Shown here piece after piece: positions 50,605 through 62,659 of a DNA stretch of 64,000 nt (the stretch's first letter is position 1; each line of letters opens with the position of its first letter). Under the pieces are notes generated by a model, which worked only from the letters and a program-made list of their open reading frames with translations, did no database searches and was not told the DNA's origin. Both the position numbers and the translations under genes were made by a program. The DNA is from JALYNX01 sp963749415 (GTDB taxonomy: Bacteria > Actinomycetota > Acidimicrobiia > Spongiisociales > ZC4RG35). Location: NCBI GenBank assembly GCA_963749415.1, contig CAVVMG010000001.1, positions 186,001 to 250,000 of the forward strand, read 5' to 3'.

Positions 50605-52572
50605 ATGACCCGGCAGGTGACCTTCACCCCGTCGGGGAGAAGAGGGTCCTTCCCCGATGGGACCACGGTCCTGGACGCGGCCCGTACCCTCGGCGTGGAC
50701 CTCGACTCGGTGTGCGGGGGCAGGGGGATTTGCGGCCGATGCCAGGTCGTCATCGGCAGCCGGCCCGGGATCGAGGCCAGGCCCGACCGGCTCTCGGAAC
50801 CAGGCCCCACGGAAACCGAATACCAGGGGCGGCGGCCCCTCCTCGCCGGGCAACGGCTGGGTTGCGCGGCACACATCATCGACGACGTCGTCATCGATGT
50901 GCCGCCCAACAGCCAGGTCCATCGTCAGGTGATCCGCAAACGGGCGGGAGTGTCGGCTCTGCCCGTCGATCCGGTGGTCCGCCTCCACTACGTCGAGGTC
51001 GCCGAGCCCGACCTGGCCAGCCCGACCGGTGACGCCGAGCGCCTGAAACTCGCCCTCGCCGATCAATGGGATCTCCACGGGCTCGAGATCGCTCATGTCG
51101 TGCTCCGCCGGCTGCAGACCGCCCTCCGCAGCGGGCACTGGGCAGTGACGGTGGCGGTGCGCCATGAGCGGGACCTGATCGCGATCTGGCCCGGTTTTCG
51201 TGACCTGGCTCTAGGGGTCGCATTCGACGTCGGGTCGACCACCATCGCCGGGCATCTGTGCGATCTCTTGACCGGTGAGGTCCTGGCCTCCGTGGGCCGG
51301 ATGAACCCTCAAATCGGCTTCGGAGAGGACCTGATGAGTCGGGTCTCGTACGTGATGATGAACGAGGGTGGAGCGTCGCAGCTCACCAGCGTCGTCCGCC
51401 AGGCGATCAACGACCTGGTCGGTGAGCTGGTGGCCGAGGCGGGCGTGGAGAGGGAGGATGTGCTCGAGCTCGCTCTCGTCGGCAACCCGATCATGCACCA
51501 CCTGGTGCTTGGCCTCGACCCAAGGGAGCTGGGAACTGCCCCGTTCGCCCTGGTCACGACATCGGCCCTCGACACGCCGACCGCCGACCTGGGCATCGAG
51601 GTCAGCCCGGGTGCCATGGTCTACACCCTGCCCTGCATTGCCGGGCACGTCGGGGCGGACGCCGCCGGAGCGGTCCTTTCCGAGGGCCCCCATCGCCAGG
51701 ACCGCCTGCAACTGCTGGTCGACGTCGGGACCAACGCGGAACTGGTGTTGGGAAACAGGGATCGGCTGCTGGCGGCATCGAGCCCGACCGGGCCGGCCTT
51801 CGAGGGTGCCCAGATCTCGTCGGGACAGCGCGCGGCTCCGGGGGCAATCGAACGAGTTCGCATCGATCCGTCCTCGTTGGAGCCACGGTTCTCGGTGATC
51901 GGCGACGAGAAGTGGTCCGACGAAGAGGGCTTCGACTTCGCATCCGTGACCGGGATCTGCGGTTCAGGGATCATCGAGGCGATCGCCGAGCTCTTCCTCG
52001 CCGGCGTGGTCGACTCCGACGGGGTCATCAAACAATCGGAAGCCGAATCAACGAGGGTCGTACCTGCCGACCGCACCTTCTCCTACCTGCTCTGCTCCGA
52101 GCCCCGGATCGAGGTGACCCAGAGCGATGTACGGGCGGTGCAACTGGCCAAGGCAGCCCTCCACGCCGGGGCGAAGCTGCTCATGGACCATTACGGGGTT
52201 GAGGCGGTCGACGACATCCGGCTGGCGGGAGCCTTCGGGAGCCACATCGACCCCAGATACGCCATGATCCTGGGGCTGATCCCCGACTGTGACCTGGATC
52301 GGGTTTCTGCCGCGGGGAATGCGGCGGGCGTGGGAGCGATGATCGCTCTGCTGTCCGCGGTGGCTCGCAACGAGATCGAGGAGGTGGCCACCCGGATCGA
52401 GAAGGTGGAGACCGCGATCGAGCCCCGCTTCCAGGAGCATTTCGTCGCGGCTCTGGCCATCCCCCACAAGACCGACCCCTATCCACAGCTGTCCAAAGTG
52501 GTCGATCTCCCGGCGCGAGCGACACCAGGAGTGAGGCGGAGACGACGATCGCGGGCACCGGACTCGGGCTGA
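50605..52572 (+). CDS. RACo-type ATP-dependent reductive activator of corrinoid protein (DUF4445/ASKHA)
   Basis: A 655-residue protein. Residues 1-95 are a 2Fe-2S ferredoxin domain with C37, C43, C46 and C87 (CGGRGICGRC; RLGCAAH). A linker region leads to the ASKHA ATPase domain (DUF4445): ALGVAFDVGSTTIAGHLCDLLTGE, FGEDLMSRVSYVM, LALVGNPIMHHL, LLVDVGTNAELVLG, CGSGIIEAIAELF and LAGAFGSHIDPRYAM. RACo and RamA-like proteins reduce inactive Co(II) corrinoid to Co(I) with ATP. Since Co(I) is easily oxidised, such an enzyme would be essential if the host is aerobic. ATG 50605 and GTG 50599 are both possible. Confidence 0.92.
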   Translation: MTRQVTFTPSGRRGSFPDGTTVLDAARTLGVDLDSVCGGRGICGRCQVVIGSRPGIEARPDRLSEPGPTETEYQGRRPLLAGQRLGCAAHIIDDVVIDVPPNSQVHRQVIRKRAGVSALPVDPVVRLHYVEVAEPDLASPTGDAERLKLALADQWDLHGLEIAHVVLRRLQTALRSGHWAVTVAVRHERDLIAIWPGFRDLALGVAFDVGSTTIAGHLCDLLTGEVLASVGRMNPQIGFGEDLMSRVSYVMMNEGGASQLTSVVRQAINDLVGELVAEAGVEREDVLELALVGNPIMHHLVLGLDPRELGTAPFALVTTSALDTPTADLGIEVSPGAMVYTLPCIAGHVGADAAGAVLSEGPHRQDRLQLLVDVGTNAELVLGNRDRLLAASSPTGPAFEGAQISSGQRAAPGAIERVRIDPSSLEPRFSVIGDEKWSDEEGFDFASVTGICGSGIIEAIAELFLAGVVDSDGVIKQSEAESTRVVPADRTFSYLLCSEPRIEVTQSDVRAVQLAKAALHAGAKLLMDHYGVEAVDDIRLAGAFGSHIDPRYAMILGLIPDCDLDRVSAAGNAAGVGAMIALLSAVARNEIEEVATRIEKVETAIEPRFQEHFVAALAIPHKTDPYPQLSKVVDLPARATPGVRRRRRSRAPDSG

Positions 52573-52587
52573 CCCTTCCCGAGGTCG

Positions 52588-52624
52588 TGTTCCATGATGT
52601 AGTCTGGTGCCACATCATGGAACA
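52588..52624. promoter_or_regulatory. 37-bp dyad operator, copy 2, overlapping the mttB start
   Basis: Perfect 13-bp arms TGTTCCATGATGT and ACATCATGGAACA around 11 bases. The mttB initiation codon (52617) lies in the right arm. It matches copy 1 at 48040-48076 in length and both ends. Placed inside the operon, it suggests a separately regulated internal promoter for mttB, metF and iclR. Confidence 0.7.
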
Positions 52625-54146
52625 AACGGGACGTCGTGGTGGTCGAGCGGCCCGGCAGGCGGAGCGCTCCGCACGGGCCATCGAGTCGGTGCCTTTCCTC
52701 ACCCGGAAGCTGGCCCCGGCGGAGGTGCTCGGCGAGGAAGGGTTGGCCCTGATCGAGACCAACGCCGAAAGGCTGTTGGAACAGGTCGGCATCGAAGTCG
52801 TCAACTACCCGGAGGCCCTGGACATCTTCCGCGATGCCGGTTGCGACGTCACCGAAACCCGGGTCAGATTCCCCGACGGCCTCGCCCGGTCCCTGCTCGC
52901 CACAGCTCCCCCGACATTCACGCAGCATGCCCGCAACCCGGCCCACGACGTGGTGATCGGCGATCCTCACACCGTCTTCGCCCCCGCCTACGGGTCACCG
53001 TTCGTCAGAGATCTCGAGGGTGGCCGCCGCTACGCCACCATCGAGGACTTCGAGAATTTCGCACGGCTGACCCACATGACCCCAGCCCTCCACCACGGCG
53101 GGGGGACGCTCTGTGAGCCGGTCGACCTTCCGGTGAACAAGCGCCACTTCGACATGGTGTTCGCTCACATCAGGAACCACGACAAGCCATTCATGGGATC
53201 GGTCACCGCCCCGGAACGGGCCCAGGACACCGTCGACATGGCGGACATCGTCTTCGGTGGAGAAGCCAAGGCGGGCAAGACGGTGCTGCTTTCACTGTGC
53301 AATGCCAACAGCCCAATGAGCTGGGACTACAACATGCTGGGCTCGGCCAAGGTCTACGCAGAGAACAACCAGGCCTGCCTCATCACCCCCTTCATCCTCG
53401 CCGGGGCCATGGCCCCGGTCACCGTGGCCGGCACAGCAACCCAGACCCTCTCCGAGGCGATGGCCGGGATGGCCTTTTGCCAGATGGTGAGGCCCGGTGC
53501 TCCGGTGGTGTTCGGGTCGTTCGCTTCGTCGATCTCGATGCAGTCGGGAGCACCAACATTCGGGACACCCGAGCCGGCGATGATGCTCTTCGTGATGGCC
53601 GCCCTCGCCCGGCGGCTGGGCGTCCCCTTCCGAAGCGGAGGAAACCTCACCGCCGCCAAGACCCCCGACTATCAGGCTGCCTACGAGTCGGCAGCCACCT
53701 TCCTCCCCACCCTGATGGCCGGGGTCAACTTCGTGCTGCACACCGCGGGGTGGCTCGAAGGCGGGCTGGTCATGGGCTACGAGAAGTTCATCCTCGACGC
53801 CGATCAGGCCTCGATGGCGGAGACGATGCTCGGCGGGATCGACCTCTCCGAGAACGGACAGGCGCTCGACGCCCTGCTCGACAATCCTCCCGGGCAGCAC
53901 TACCTGGGAAACGCTCACACCCTGGCCAACTTCGAGAGCGCCTTCTGGCGAAGCGCCACTGCAGACAACAACAGCTTCGAGCAGTGGTTGGAGGCCGGTT
54001 CCAGCGAGGCCCCGGTCCGGGCGCATCAGATATGGCGCCAAAAGCTCGCCGAGTACGAAGCGCCACCACTCGACGAGGCGATCGACGCAGAGCTGACGGC
54101 TTGGGTAGACAACCGCAAGGCCTCCTTCCCCGACTCGGATGTTTGA
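52617..54146 (+). CDS. MttB-family (non-pyrrolysine) quaternary amine:corrinoid methyltransferase
   Basis: A 509-residue TIM-barrel methyltransferase of the MttB/COG5598 superfamily: FLTRKLAPAEVLGEEGLALIETNAERLLEQVGIEV, KPFMGSVTAPERAQDTVDMADIVFGG, CNANSPMSWDYNMLGSAKVYAENNQA and PGQHYLGNAHTLANFESAFWRS. The frame is open without an internal TAG, so it lacks the pyrrolysine of true trimethylamine MttB. Characterised members without pyrrolysine demethylate glycine betaine (MtgB), proline betaine, carnitine or gamma-butyrobetaine. Glycine betaine is favoured by the ProXVW and dimethylglycine dehydrogenase neighbours. No ribosome site precedes ATG 52617, which sits in an operator dyad, so a leaderless message is possible. 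Confidence 0.9.
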   Translation: MEQTGRRGGRAARQAERSARAIESVPFLTRKLAPAEVLGEEGLALIETNAERLLEQVGIEVVNYPEALDIFRDAGCDVTETRVRFPDGLARSLLATAPPTFTQHARNPAHDVVIGDPHTVFAPAYGSPFVRDLEGGRRYATIEDFENFARLTHMTPALHHGGGTLCEPVDLPVNKRHFDMVFAHIRNHDKPFMGSVTAPERAQDTVDMADIVFGGEAKAGKTVLLSLCNANSPMSWDYNMLGSAKVYAENNQACLITPFILAGAMAPVTVAGTATQTLSEAMAGMAFCQMVRPGAPVVFGSFASSISMQSGAPTFGTPEPAMMLFVMAALARRLGVPFRSGGNLTAAKTPDYQAAYESAATFLPTLMAGVNFVLHTAGWLEGGLVMGYEKFILDADQASMAETMLGGIDLSENGQALDALLDNPPGQHYLGNAHTLANFESAFWRSATADNNSFEQWLEAGSSEAPVRAHQIWRQKLAEYEAPPLDEAIDAELTAWVDNRKASFPDSDV

Positions 54147-54969
54147 AGCCGTGGCAGATAGCAACGTGAGAGCGTTTCTGCAACGGGCCGACTTCGAAGT
54201 GGTCCCTTTGAAGGGGGCCATCGACACGGTGGCCTCTCTTCCTCCGGGCTCCACGGTTTCGGTGACCGCATCCCCCTCGAAGGGAATGAAGGCGACCATC
54301 GACTTGGCCCAACGACTCCAAGATGCAGGTTTCCGGGCAGTGCCCCACATCTCCGCGCGATTGGTCGAGGATCGAAAGGACCTGGCTTCGATCATCAAGA
54401 AGCTGGACGGAGCCGGGGTCACCCAGGCGTTCGTGACCGGTGGCGATGGCGACCCCCATGGCGACTACTACGACGCCGGCTCGTTGCTCCGTGACCTCGC
54501 CGACCTCGGCCATCCCTTTCTCGAGCTGGGTATCACCGGCTATCCCGAGGGACACCCCGCGATATCCGGAGACAAGCTGCGCCAGGCGCTGCTCGACAAG
54601 CAGGGATATGCCACCTATCTCGTCACCCAGATGTGCTTCAGCGCCAAGGCGATCCTGAGCTGGGTCGGAGAGATTCGCGACGACGGTGTCACGGTCCCGG
54701 TCAAGGTCGGGATTCCCGGTGCCGTCCAGCCCACCCGGCTGCTCACGATGGCGGCCAAGATCGGTGTCGGGGACTCGATGAGATACCTGTCCAAGAACCG
54801 GGGCCTTCTCCGGTTGATCCGCCCCGGGCGCTACCGACCCGACCGACTCGTTCGCCCCCTGGCTGCTTCGGCGGGGCCGCTCGGGCTGAGCGGGGTCCAC
54901 CTGTTCACTTTCAACCAGGTGGCGCCGACTGCCGCCTGGCACCGCAGGATGCTGGAGAGAAGCGCCTGA
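54139..54969 (+). CDS. metF: Methylenetetrahydrofolate reductase
   Basis: A 276-residue MetF-type TIM barrel: STVSVTASPSKGMKATIDLAQRLQDAG, VPHISARLV, FVTGGDGDPHGDYYDAGSLLRDLADLG, LELGITGYPEGHPAI, YLVTQMCFSAKAILSWV and KVGIPGAVQPTRLL. The usual direction is reduction of methylene-THF with FAD and NAD(P)H. Here, beside a corrinoid methyltransfer system, it may run backwards and oxidise methyl-THF to methylene-THF. It is somewhat divergent from housekeeping MetF. The start overlaps the mttB stop by eight bases and its stop overlaps the iclR start (TGATG). Confidence 0.88.
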   Translation: MFEAVADSNVRAFLQRADFEVVPLKGAIDTVASLPPGSTVSVTASPSKGMKATIDLAQRLQDAGFRAVPHISARLVEDRKDLASIIKKLDGAGVTQAFVTGGDGDPHGDYYDAGSLLRDLADLGHPFLELGITGYPEGHPAISGDKLRQALLDKQGYATYLVTQMCFSAKAILSWVGEIRDDGVTVPVKVGIPGAVQPTRLLTMAAKIGVGDSMRYLSKNRGLLRLIRPGRYRPDRLVRPLAASAGPLGLSGVHLFTFNQVAPTAAWHRRMLERSA

Positions 54970-55709
54970 TGGCGGTGCAGTCGATCGACCGGGCGTTTCA
55001 GGTTTTGAAGGCGCTCGCCGTCGAGCCCTCGGGGATCACCGACCTCGCCTCGCGCATCGGCCTCCCCAAATCCACCGTGGCCCGCATGCTCTCCAGCCTC
55101 GAGGACCAGGGAGCCGTGACCCGGAGAGCCGACGGGAGCGTCTATTCCATTGGCATGGGGCTGGTGGAGCTGGCCGGTGCCATCGACGCGACCGCGGCCC
55201 TGGCCACCTCGGTTCAGCCGCACCTGATGTGGCTGGCGGGCCAGCTCGAGGAGGCCGCCGGATTCAGCGTGCCCACCGGTTACACCATGCAGTACATGGC
55301 CCAGGTGGAGAGCCCCAACCCGGTCCAGGTCCGGGACTACACCGGTCTCACCGTGCCTATGCACATCGGGCCCTCGGGGCTCTGCGTGATGGCCCATTGG
55401 CCCGCAGAAGAGATCGATCGTTATCTGACCAGACCGCTCGAGGCCTACACCCCGAAGACGGTGGTCGACCCCGCGGTGATCCGTGACCGGCTCGCCGAGA
55501 TCAAGGAAGTTGGCCATTTCTGGATCCGAGAAGAGTTCGCCGAGGGCATCAACTCGGTGGCGGCGCCGGTCCTCGCCAACGGGGGCCGAGCATTGGGCGC
55601 GATCCACATCCACGGCCCGACATACCGATTCCCGGCGGTAGGCACAGAAGAGAGCATCGCTTCGATAGTCGAGGACGCCGCGGCTCGTTTCTCCAAACGC
55701 CCTGACTGA
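54969..55709 (+). CDS. IclR-family transcriptional regulator
   Basis: A 246-residue IclR regulator. The winged helix is SIDRAFQVLKALAVEPSGITDLASRIGLPKSTVARMLSSLEDQGAV. The C-terminal ligand-binding domain contains PVQVRDYTGLTVPMHIGPSGLCVMAHWP and IREEFAEGINSVAAPVL, the usual effector pocket. It closes the corrinoid operon and probably controls it through the two 37-bp dyads at 48040-48076 and 52588-52624. The effector could be glycine betaine or dimethylglycine, which is speculation. It converges with the P-type ATPase gene. Confidence 0.92.
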   Translation: MAVQSIDRAFQVLKALAVEPSGITDLASRIGLPKSTVARMLSSLEDQGAVTRRADGSVYSIGMGLVELAGAIDATAALATSVQPHLMWLAGQLEEAAGFSVPTGYTMQYMAQVESPNPVQVRDYTGLTVPMHIGPSGLCVMAHWPAEEIDRYLTRPLEAYTPKTVVDPAVIRDRLAEIKEVGHFWIREEFAEGINSVAAPVLANGGRALGAIHIHGPTYRFPAVGTEESIASIVEDAAARFSKRPD

Positions 55710-55738
55710 CGACTACCGAGCGTCGGCGAATTCCTTGG

Positions 55739-58478
<2,740 letters not shown>

Positions 58479-58595
58479 CTGCTTCTTTCTCTCGCCCGAC
58501 GGCCGGGGTGTGTCAGGATTCTCGCACACGCCTCGACGGATCGACTTAGATCGATCTCGCCGGATCAACGGACACCGGAGGGAAGGAATCAGGGC

Positions 58596-60086
58596 ATGGC
58601 CGCGGTCGCACCACGATGGGAGTGGCGCACATTCGGCTCCCATTTCGGGGCTGCAGAGGCGTTCTTCGCCGATCTCGAAGCCGATGTGATCCAGGAGAGC
58701 GACGAGGTGTACCTGCTCTCGCACGGAGAGGCCAACGTGAAGATCAGGGACGAGCTCGTGGACATCAAGGTCCTGAACGATGTCAACGCCGCGGGTCTGG
58801 AACAGTGGATTCCGGTGATGAAGGCCGCCTTCCCCTTGGCCAGCCCTGATGTGGCCAATGTCTACGAGGCACTCGAACTCAGGCAATCAGCGATGGATAG
58901 CAACGCCCTGACCATGGATCGACTGTTGGAGGAGTTGGCTGCTGCCGAACCCCCGATCCGTCCCATTGCCGTGCACAAGCGGAGGGCGCGCCACACGGTC
59001 GGCGGCTGCATGGCCGAGATCACCGATCTGGTCGTCGACGGGCGGTCGACGCGCACCATTGCGATCGAGTCCGAGGATCCCGACGCGGTGGTCGCCGCGG
59101 TCGAATTGGCCGGTCTCCAGGGACATGTCAACACCAACTATTCCCGGGGTCTCCGGGCCGTCATCGACCACATCCCGAGCCGCTATGCCGTAATCGATGT
59201 CGGGACCAACTCGGTCAAGTTCCATCTCGCAGAACGTGCCGACGATGGGACCTGGCGAGCCGTCGTTGATCGAGCCGAGGTCACCCGTCTTGGCGAGGGC
59301 CTGGTAGAAGGGGGGTCGATCTCGCCCCAAGCGCGGGACAGGACCTCCGAGGCGATCGACGGGATGCTCGCGGAAGCGAAGGAACAAGGCGTTATCGCCA
59401 TCGCAGCCGTCGGGACCGCCGGGTTGCGGATGGCGGCGAACGGCACCGAGATCATCGACGAGTTCAAGGCACGGGTGGGCATCGAGGTACGGGTGATATC
59501 GGGGGCGGAGGAGGGACGGCTTGCATATCTGGCGGTCAAGGCCGGTCTTGGACAGGGCCACGGCTCGCTCGTCGTCTTCGACACCGGCGGCGGGAGCACA
59601 CAGTTCACCTTCGGGGAGGACGATCGTGTGCTCGAGCAATACAGCCTCAACGTCGGCGCAGTTCGTTACACCGAGCGCTTCCGCCTCGACGGCGTCGTCG
59701 GCGCGAGTGTCGTCGAACAAGCCCTGAAGGCGATAGCCGATGATCTCGCTCTAGACGACCGGTCACGGCCTGATGCGTTGGTGGGCATGGGTGGCACCGT
59801 GACCAACATCACGGCGGTCAGTCGTGGGATGGCGGTCTATGACCCGGACCTGGTCCAGGGAGCGACCCTGCACAAGAGCGAGATAGACCGACAGATCGAG
59901 CTGTACCGGTCCACACCACTCGAGGCCCGGCGCGTCATCGTCGGGCTCCAGCCGAAGCGAGCAGAGGTCATCCTGGCCGGAGCATGTGTCGTGAAGACGA
60001 TCATGGAAAGGCTCGGTCACGAGTCGCTGACCGTGAGCGATCGCGGGCTCCGACACGGCTTGCTGGCCGAGAGGTTCGGCGTCTGA
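58596..60086 (+). CDS. CYTH-like domain fused to Ppx/GppA phosphatase
   Basis: A 496-residue fusion. Residues about 1-185 resemble a CYTH-type triphosphate-tunnel domain (PRWEWRTFG, EVYLLSHGEANVKIRDELVDIKVL, KRRARHTVGGCMAEITDLVVDGRSTRTIAIES). Residues about 195-496 are an exopolyphosphatase/pppGpp phosphatase: YAVIDVGTNSVKFHLAE, TRLGEGLVEGG, AVGTAGLRMA, VISGAEEGRLAYLA, VVFDTGGGSTQFTFGE and GMGGTVTNITAV. Both domain types act on polyphosphates or nucleotides, so polyphosphate turnover is likely. ATG 58596 is preceded by GGAGGGAAGG. The HD domain found in many Ppx proteins is absent. Confidence 0.87.
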   Translation: MAAVAPRWEWRTFGSHFGAAEAFFADLEADVIQESDEVYLLSHGEANVKIRDELVDIKVLNDVNAAGLEQWIPVMKAAFPLASPDVANVYEALELRQSAMDSNALTMDRLLEELAAAEPPIRPIAVHKRRARHTVGGCMAEITDLVVDGRSTRTIAIESEDPDAVVAAVELAGLQGHVNTNYSRGLRAVIDHIPSRYAVIDVGTNSVKFHLAERADDGTWRAVVDRAEVTRLGEGLVEGGSISPQARDRTSEAIDGMLAEAKEQGVIAIAAVGTAGLRMAANGTEIIDEFKARVGIEVRVISGAEEGRLAYLAVKAGLGQGHGSLVVFDTGGGSTQFTFGEDDRVLEQYSLNVGAVRYTERFRLDGVVGASVVEQALKAIADDLALDDRSRPDALVGMGGTVTNITAVSRGMAVYDPDLVQGATLHKSEIDRQIELYRSTPLEARRVIVGLQPKRAEVILAGACVVKTIMERLGHESLTVSDRGLRHGLLAERFGV

Positions 60087-60089
60087 CGG

Positions 60090-61780
60090 CTACCGACCGG
60101 AAGGGTCCGAAGTCCCATCGTCGAGATGGGCCTCCACTGCTTGGTAGGTCCTGTCGTGCACGTGGTCGGCGCCGTACAACTCCAGGAGGCCGTCATCGGC
60201 GAGGGTCTTCCTCACATTCGGCTTGAGCCGGGACAGATGGATGGTGAGATCCTGATTCGTGGCGAGGTCGTGCAGTTCTCGAAGCTTTTCCGCACCTTGA
60301 GAGTCGATGAAGTTCACACCGCCACAATCGATGATCACGGTACGGACCGGGGGTTCCCGGTCATTCAAGACCTCGCGTAGCCGGTCGTGGAAGGTATCGG
60401 CGGTGGCGAAGAAGAGGCCGCCATCCAAGCGGATGAGCAACACACCGGGAAAGGTGATGTCCCCCGGATTGCTGTCCAGGTCCCGGAACGCCTGTGTGCC
60501 CGGCTGGTTCCCGAGCTCGGGCATGCTGGGATGAGTCGACACGTAGACGAGCCAGACGATCGAGAGAAACATTCCGATAACCACGCCTGCCAAAACGCCA
60601 AAGCTCAGCACGCCGGCAATGGCGGCCACGGAGATCCAAAAGTCGAACCTCTTCACCCGATAGAAGCGACGCAGGGCCGGCACGTCGATCATGCCGAACA
60701 CCACTGCGTCGATGATCACCGCGGCCAACACGGCCTTCGGAAGATCCGAGAACAGTGGAGCGAGAAAGAGCAGCGTCAAGATGACGAGGGCACCTGTCAC
60801 CAGTGAGGACATCTGGGTCCGGGCACCGGACTGGTCGTTCAACGAGCTCGCCGACAGGCTGGTCGACACCGGGATTCCCTGAGTCAAACCGGAGCCGACA
60901 TTGGCCAGGCCCTGAGCGATGGACTCCTGATTGATGTCCACCCGGTAGTGATGCCTCGAGGCAAATTCGCGGGCGTCACCCGCGGACTGGGAGAAGCCGA
61001 TCAGGAGGATCCCGATGGCAGCGGGGGCGATCACCGAGATGTTCTCCGCGAGATAAGCCGACCCCTGGCAGCACCAGCGACGGCAAGCCACTGGGAACAT
61101 CCCCGACCAGCGCGATCGCGAGATCCAAGGGCACGCGTTGCCAGGATTCCGAGGGCGACGACGATGAGCGCGCCGGGTGCCTGGCGAACCCAGAAGCGCA
61201 GACCCAAAATGACTGCCAGAGAGGTAACGCCCACCAAAAGTGTCGTGCCATCGGTTCCTCCCAAGGAGCTCAGCCAGCTGCCGAACTCCCTCCACGTGTT
61301 GGTTCCCTCGGCCGATGTCCCGGTCAATTTGGGGAGCTCTCCGACGACGACCTCCAGTGCAGCCCCAAACAGAAATCCCTTGACCACCGCCTTGGAGAGA
61401 AACTGCGAGATCCATCCCATCCTCAGGAGAGCAAGCAGGAGGAAGAGCACGCCGGCAGAAATCGATATCCAGGCCACAAGAGGCAGAGCTTCGGGGCCGG
61501 AAACCCCGAGAAGGACAGCCGCCCCGCCAGCCACAGCAGCCAGTGCCGAACTGGGACCGGTGGAGATCTGCCGGGACGATCCGAACACTGCATAGATCAG
61601 CGCCCCAGCCGCAGCTGCGTAGAGCCCGTACTCGATGGGGACGCCCACGATCCCGGCGTACCCGAGAGCCTTTGGCACAACCAGGGCGGCCACGGATATC
61701 CCGGCGAGCAGGTCATACCGGAACCACGGGCGGTCGTACTCCCGCAGCCACGCGAGAAACACGGGCGACTGGTTGCTCAT
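60090..61780 (-). CDS. SulP-family anion transporter with STAS domain (two frameshifts)
   Basis: About 562 residues. The membrane domain begins YDRPWFRYDLLAGISVAALVVPKALGYAGIVGVPIEYGLYAAAAGALIYAVFGSSRQISTGPSSALA, the SulP signature. It then changes frame at 61126 and again at 61050, each time by one surplus base, bridging through DLAIALVGDVPSGLPSLVLPGVGLS to AENISVIAPAAIGILLIGFSQS. The C-terminal STAS domain is VRTVIIDCGGVNFIDSQGAEKLRELHDLA. Members carry sulfate, bicarbonate or other anions; the substrate is not evident. The stop lies next to the CYTH-Ppx stop (converging). Confidence 0.87.
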
Positions 61781-61949
61781 CGGGCTGAGGCGGTCGGCGT
61801 CATCGCCTACCTCGATCGATGTCGATGGATGGTGGTGGCGGCGATCATGGCCAGGAGCGAGAGTGTCGCATCGTTCCCGGTACGGTCTATCTCCACCTCG
61901 CTACAGCCACCTCGTACTTCAAGGATGGCGAGCCAGTTTCACCCGATCA

Positions 61950-62582
61950 TTAGGCCTCCGGTGAAAAGACCGCCGGCAAGGCTTCAGGATCGGCCCATTC
62001 GCTTACATTTCGGAGTATCGGGTCCCGGCCAGTCATCAGACGGAAGTCTCGGAGTAGCTGCTCCGGCGCACTCTGATCGATCGTGAGGAGACGAAACCCG
62101 ACCTGACCGGAGGTCTGGTCCGTCCAGCGAACCAGCCGAATTCTTTCCGAGAGCGCCCACTTGATGATCTCAGCGGCGTGTTCGGTTCCCCGCTCCCTCC
62201 ACCCGAAGGCATGACTCCCCCAAGTCGGTAGACCTCGACGAGCGACCAGGGCCGCCCGGTCGGCCGAGGTGAGGTTCAGCCCCGCCCATGCATGTGCAAG
62301 CTCGTGAAGAATGACGTCTTTCACCATCGAGCACATACGAACGCTCTGCGATTCGGCGTAGAAAATACCAGCGTGATTCCCACAAGCCTCGATCCCATCG
62401 CGGAAGTCATACACCACAGGCGGGACCTCGAGCCCTGCGGCCAAAAAACGGTTCTCCGCCCATTGCACGAGCTCGAACTGGGACGAACTGAGTCCCCGCG
62501 CTGGCTCACCGAGTGGAGTTGGGGTCGCGACGAGCAGCAGCATCATCATCGCGAGGCTTAGGTGGCGATTCTGTCCCACCAC
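61950..62582 (-). CDS. Putative secreted zinc metalloprotease-like protein
   Basis: A 210-residue protein. A hydrophobic N-terminus (LSLAMMMLLLVATPTPLG) looks like a signal peptide. The zinc-binding motif HELAHAW has H93, E94 and H97, with a possible third ligand in the TEHAAEIIKWAL helix (E-H-A-A-E). Cysteines at EACGNH and RMCSM could form a disulfide. The size and placement of the HExxH helix are of small uncharacterised peptidases; activity is unproved. The start is unsure: GTG 62582 or a methionine ten residues later. I do not recognise a named family. Confidence 0.7.
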   Translation of the reverse strand: MVGQNRHLSLAMMMLLLVATPTPLGEPARGLSSSQFELVQWAENRFLAAGLEVPPVVYDFRDGIEACGNHAGIFYAESQSVRMCSMVKDVILHELAHAWAGLNLTSADRAALVARRGLPTWGSHAFGWRERGTEHAAEIIKWALSERIRLVRWTDQTSGQVGFRLLTIDQSAPEQLLRDFRLMTGRDPILRNVSEWADPEALPAVFSPEA

Positions 62583-62659
62583 CCGACCGTCGGACCACGC
62601 GGTTGCCCGGCGGTTGGTGGTTGGTTGTCAACAGGCTGTCGCCCGCAGCTAGTGCTAAC

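Noticed and set aside
52617..54146. Pyrrolysine-containing trimethylamine methyltransferase (true MttB)
   Set aside because: The frame has no in-frame TAG and no pyl genes are seen, so it belongs to the non-pyrrolysine branch.
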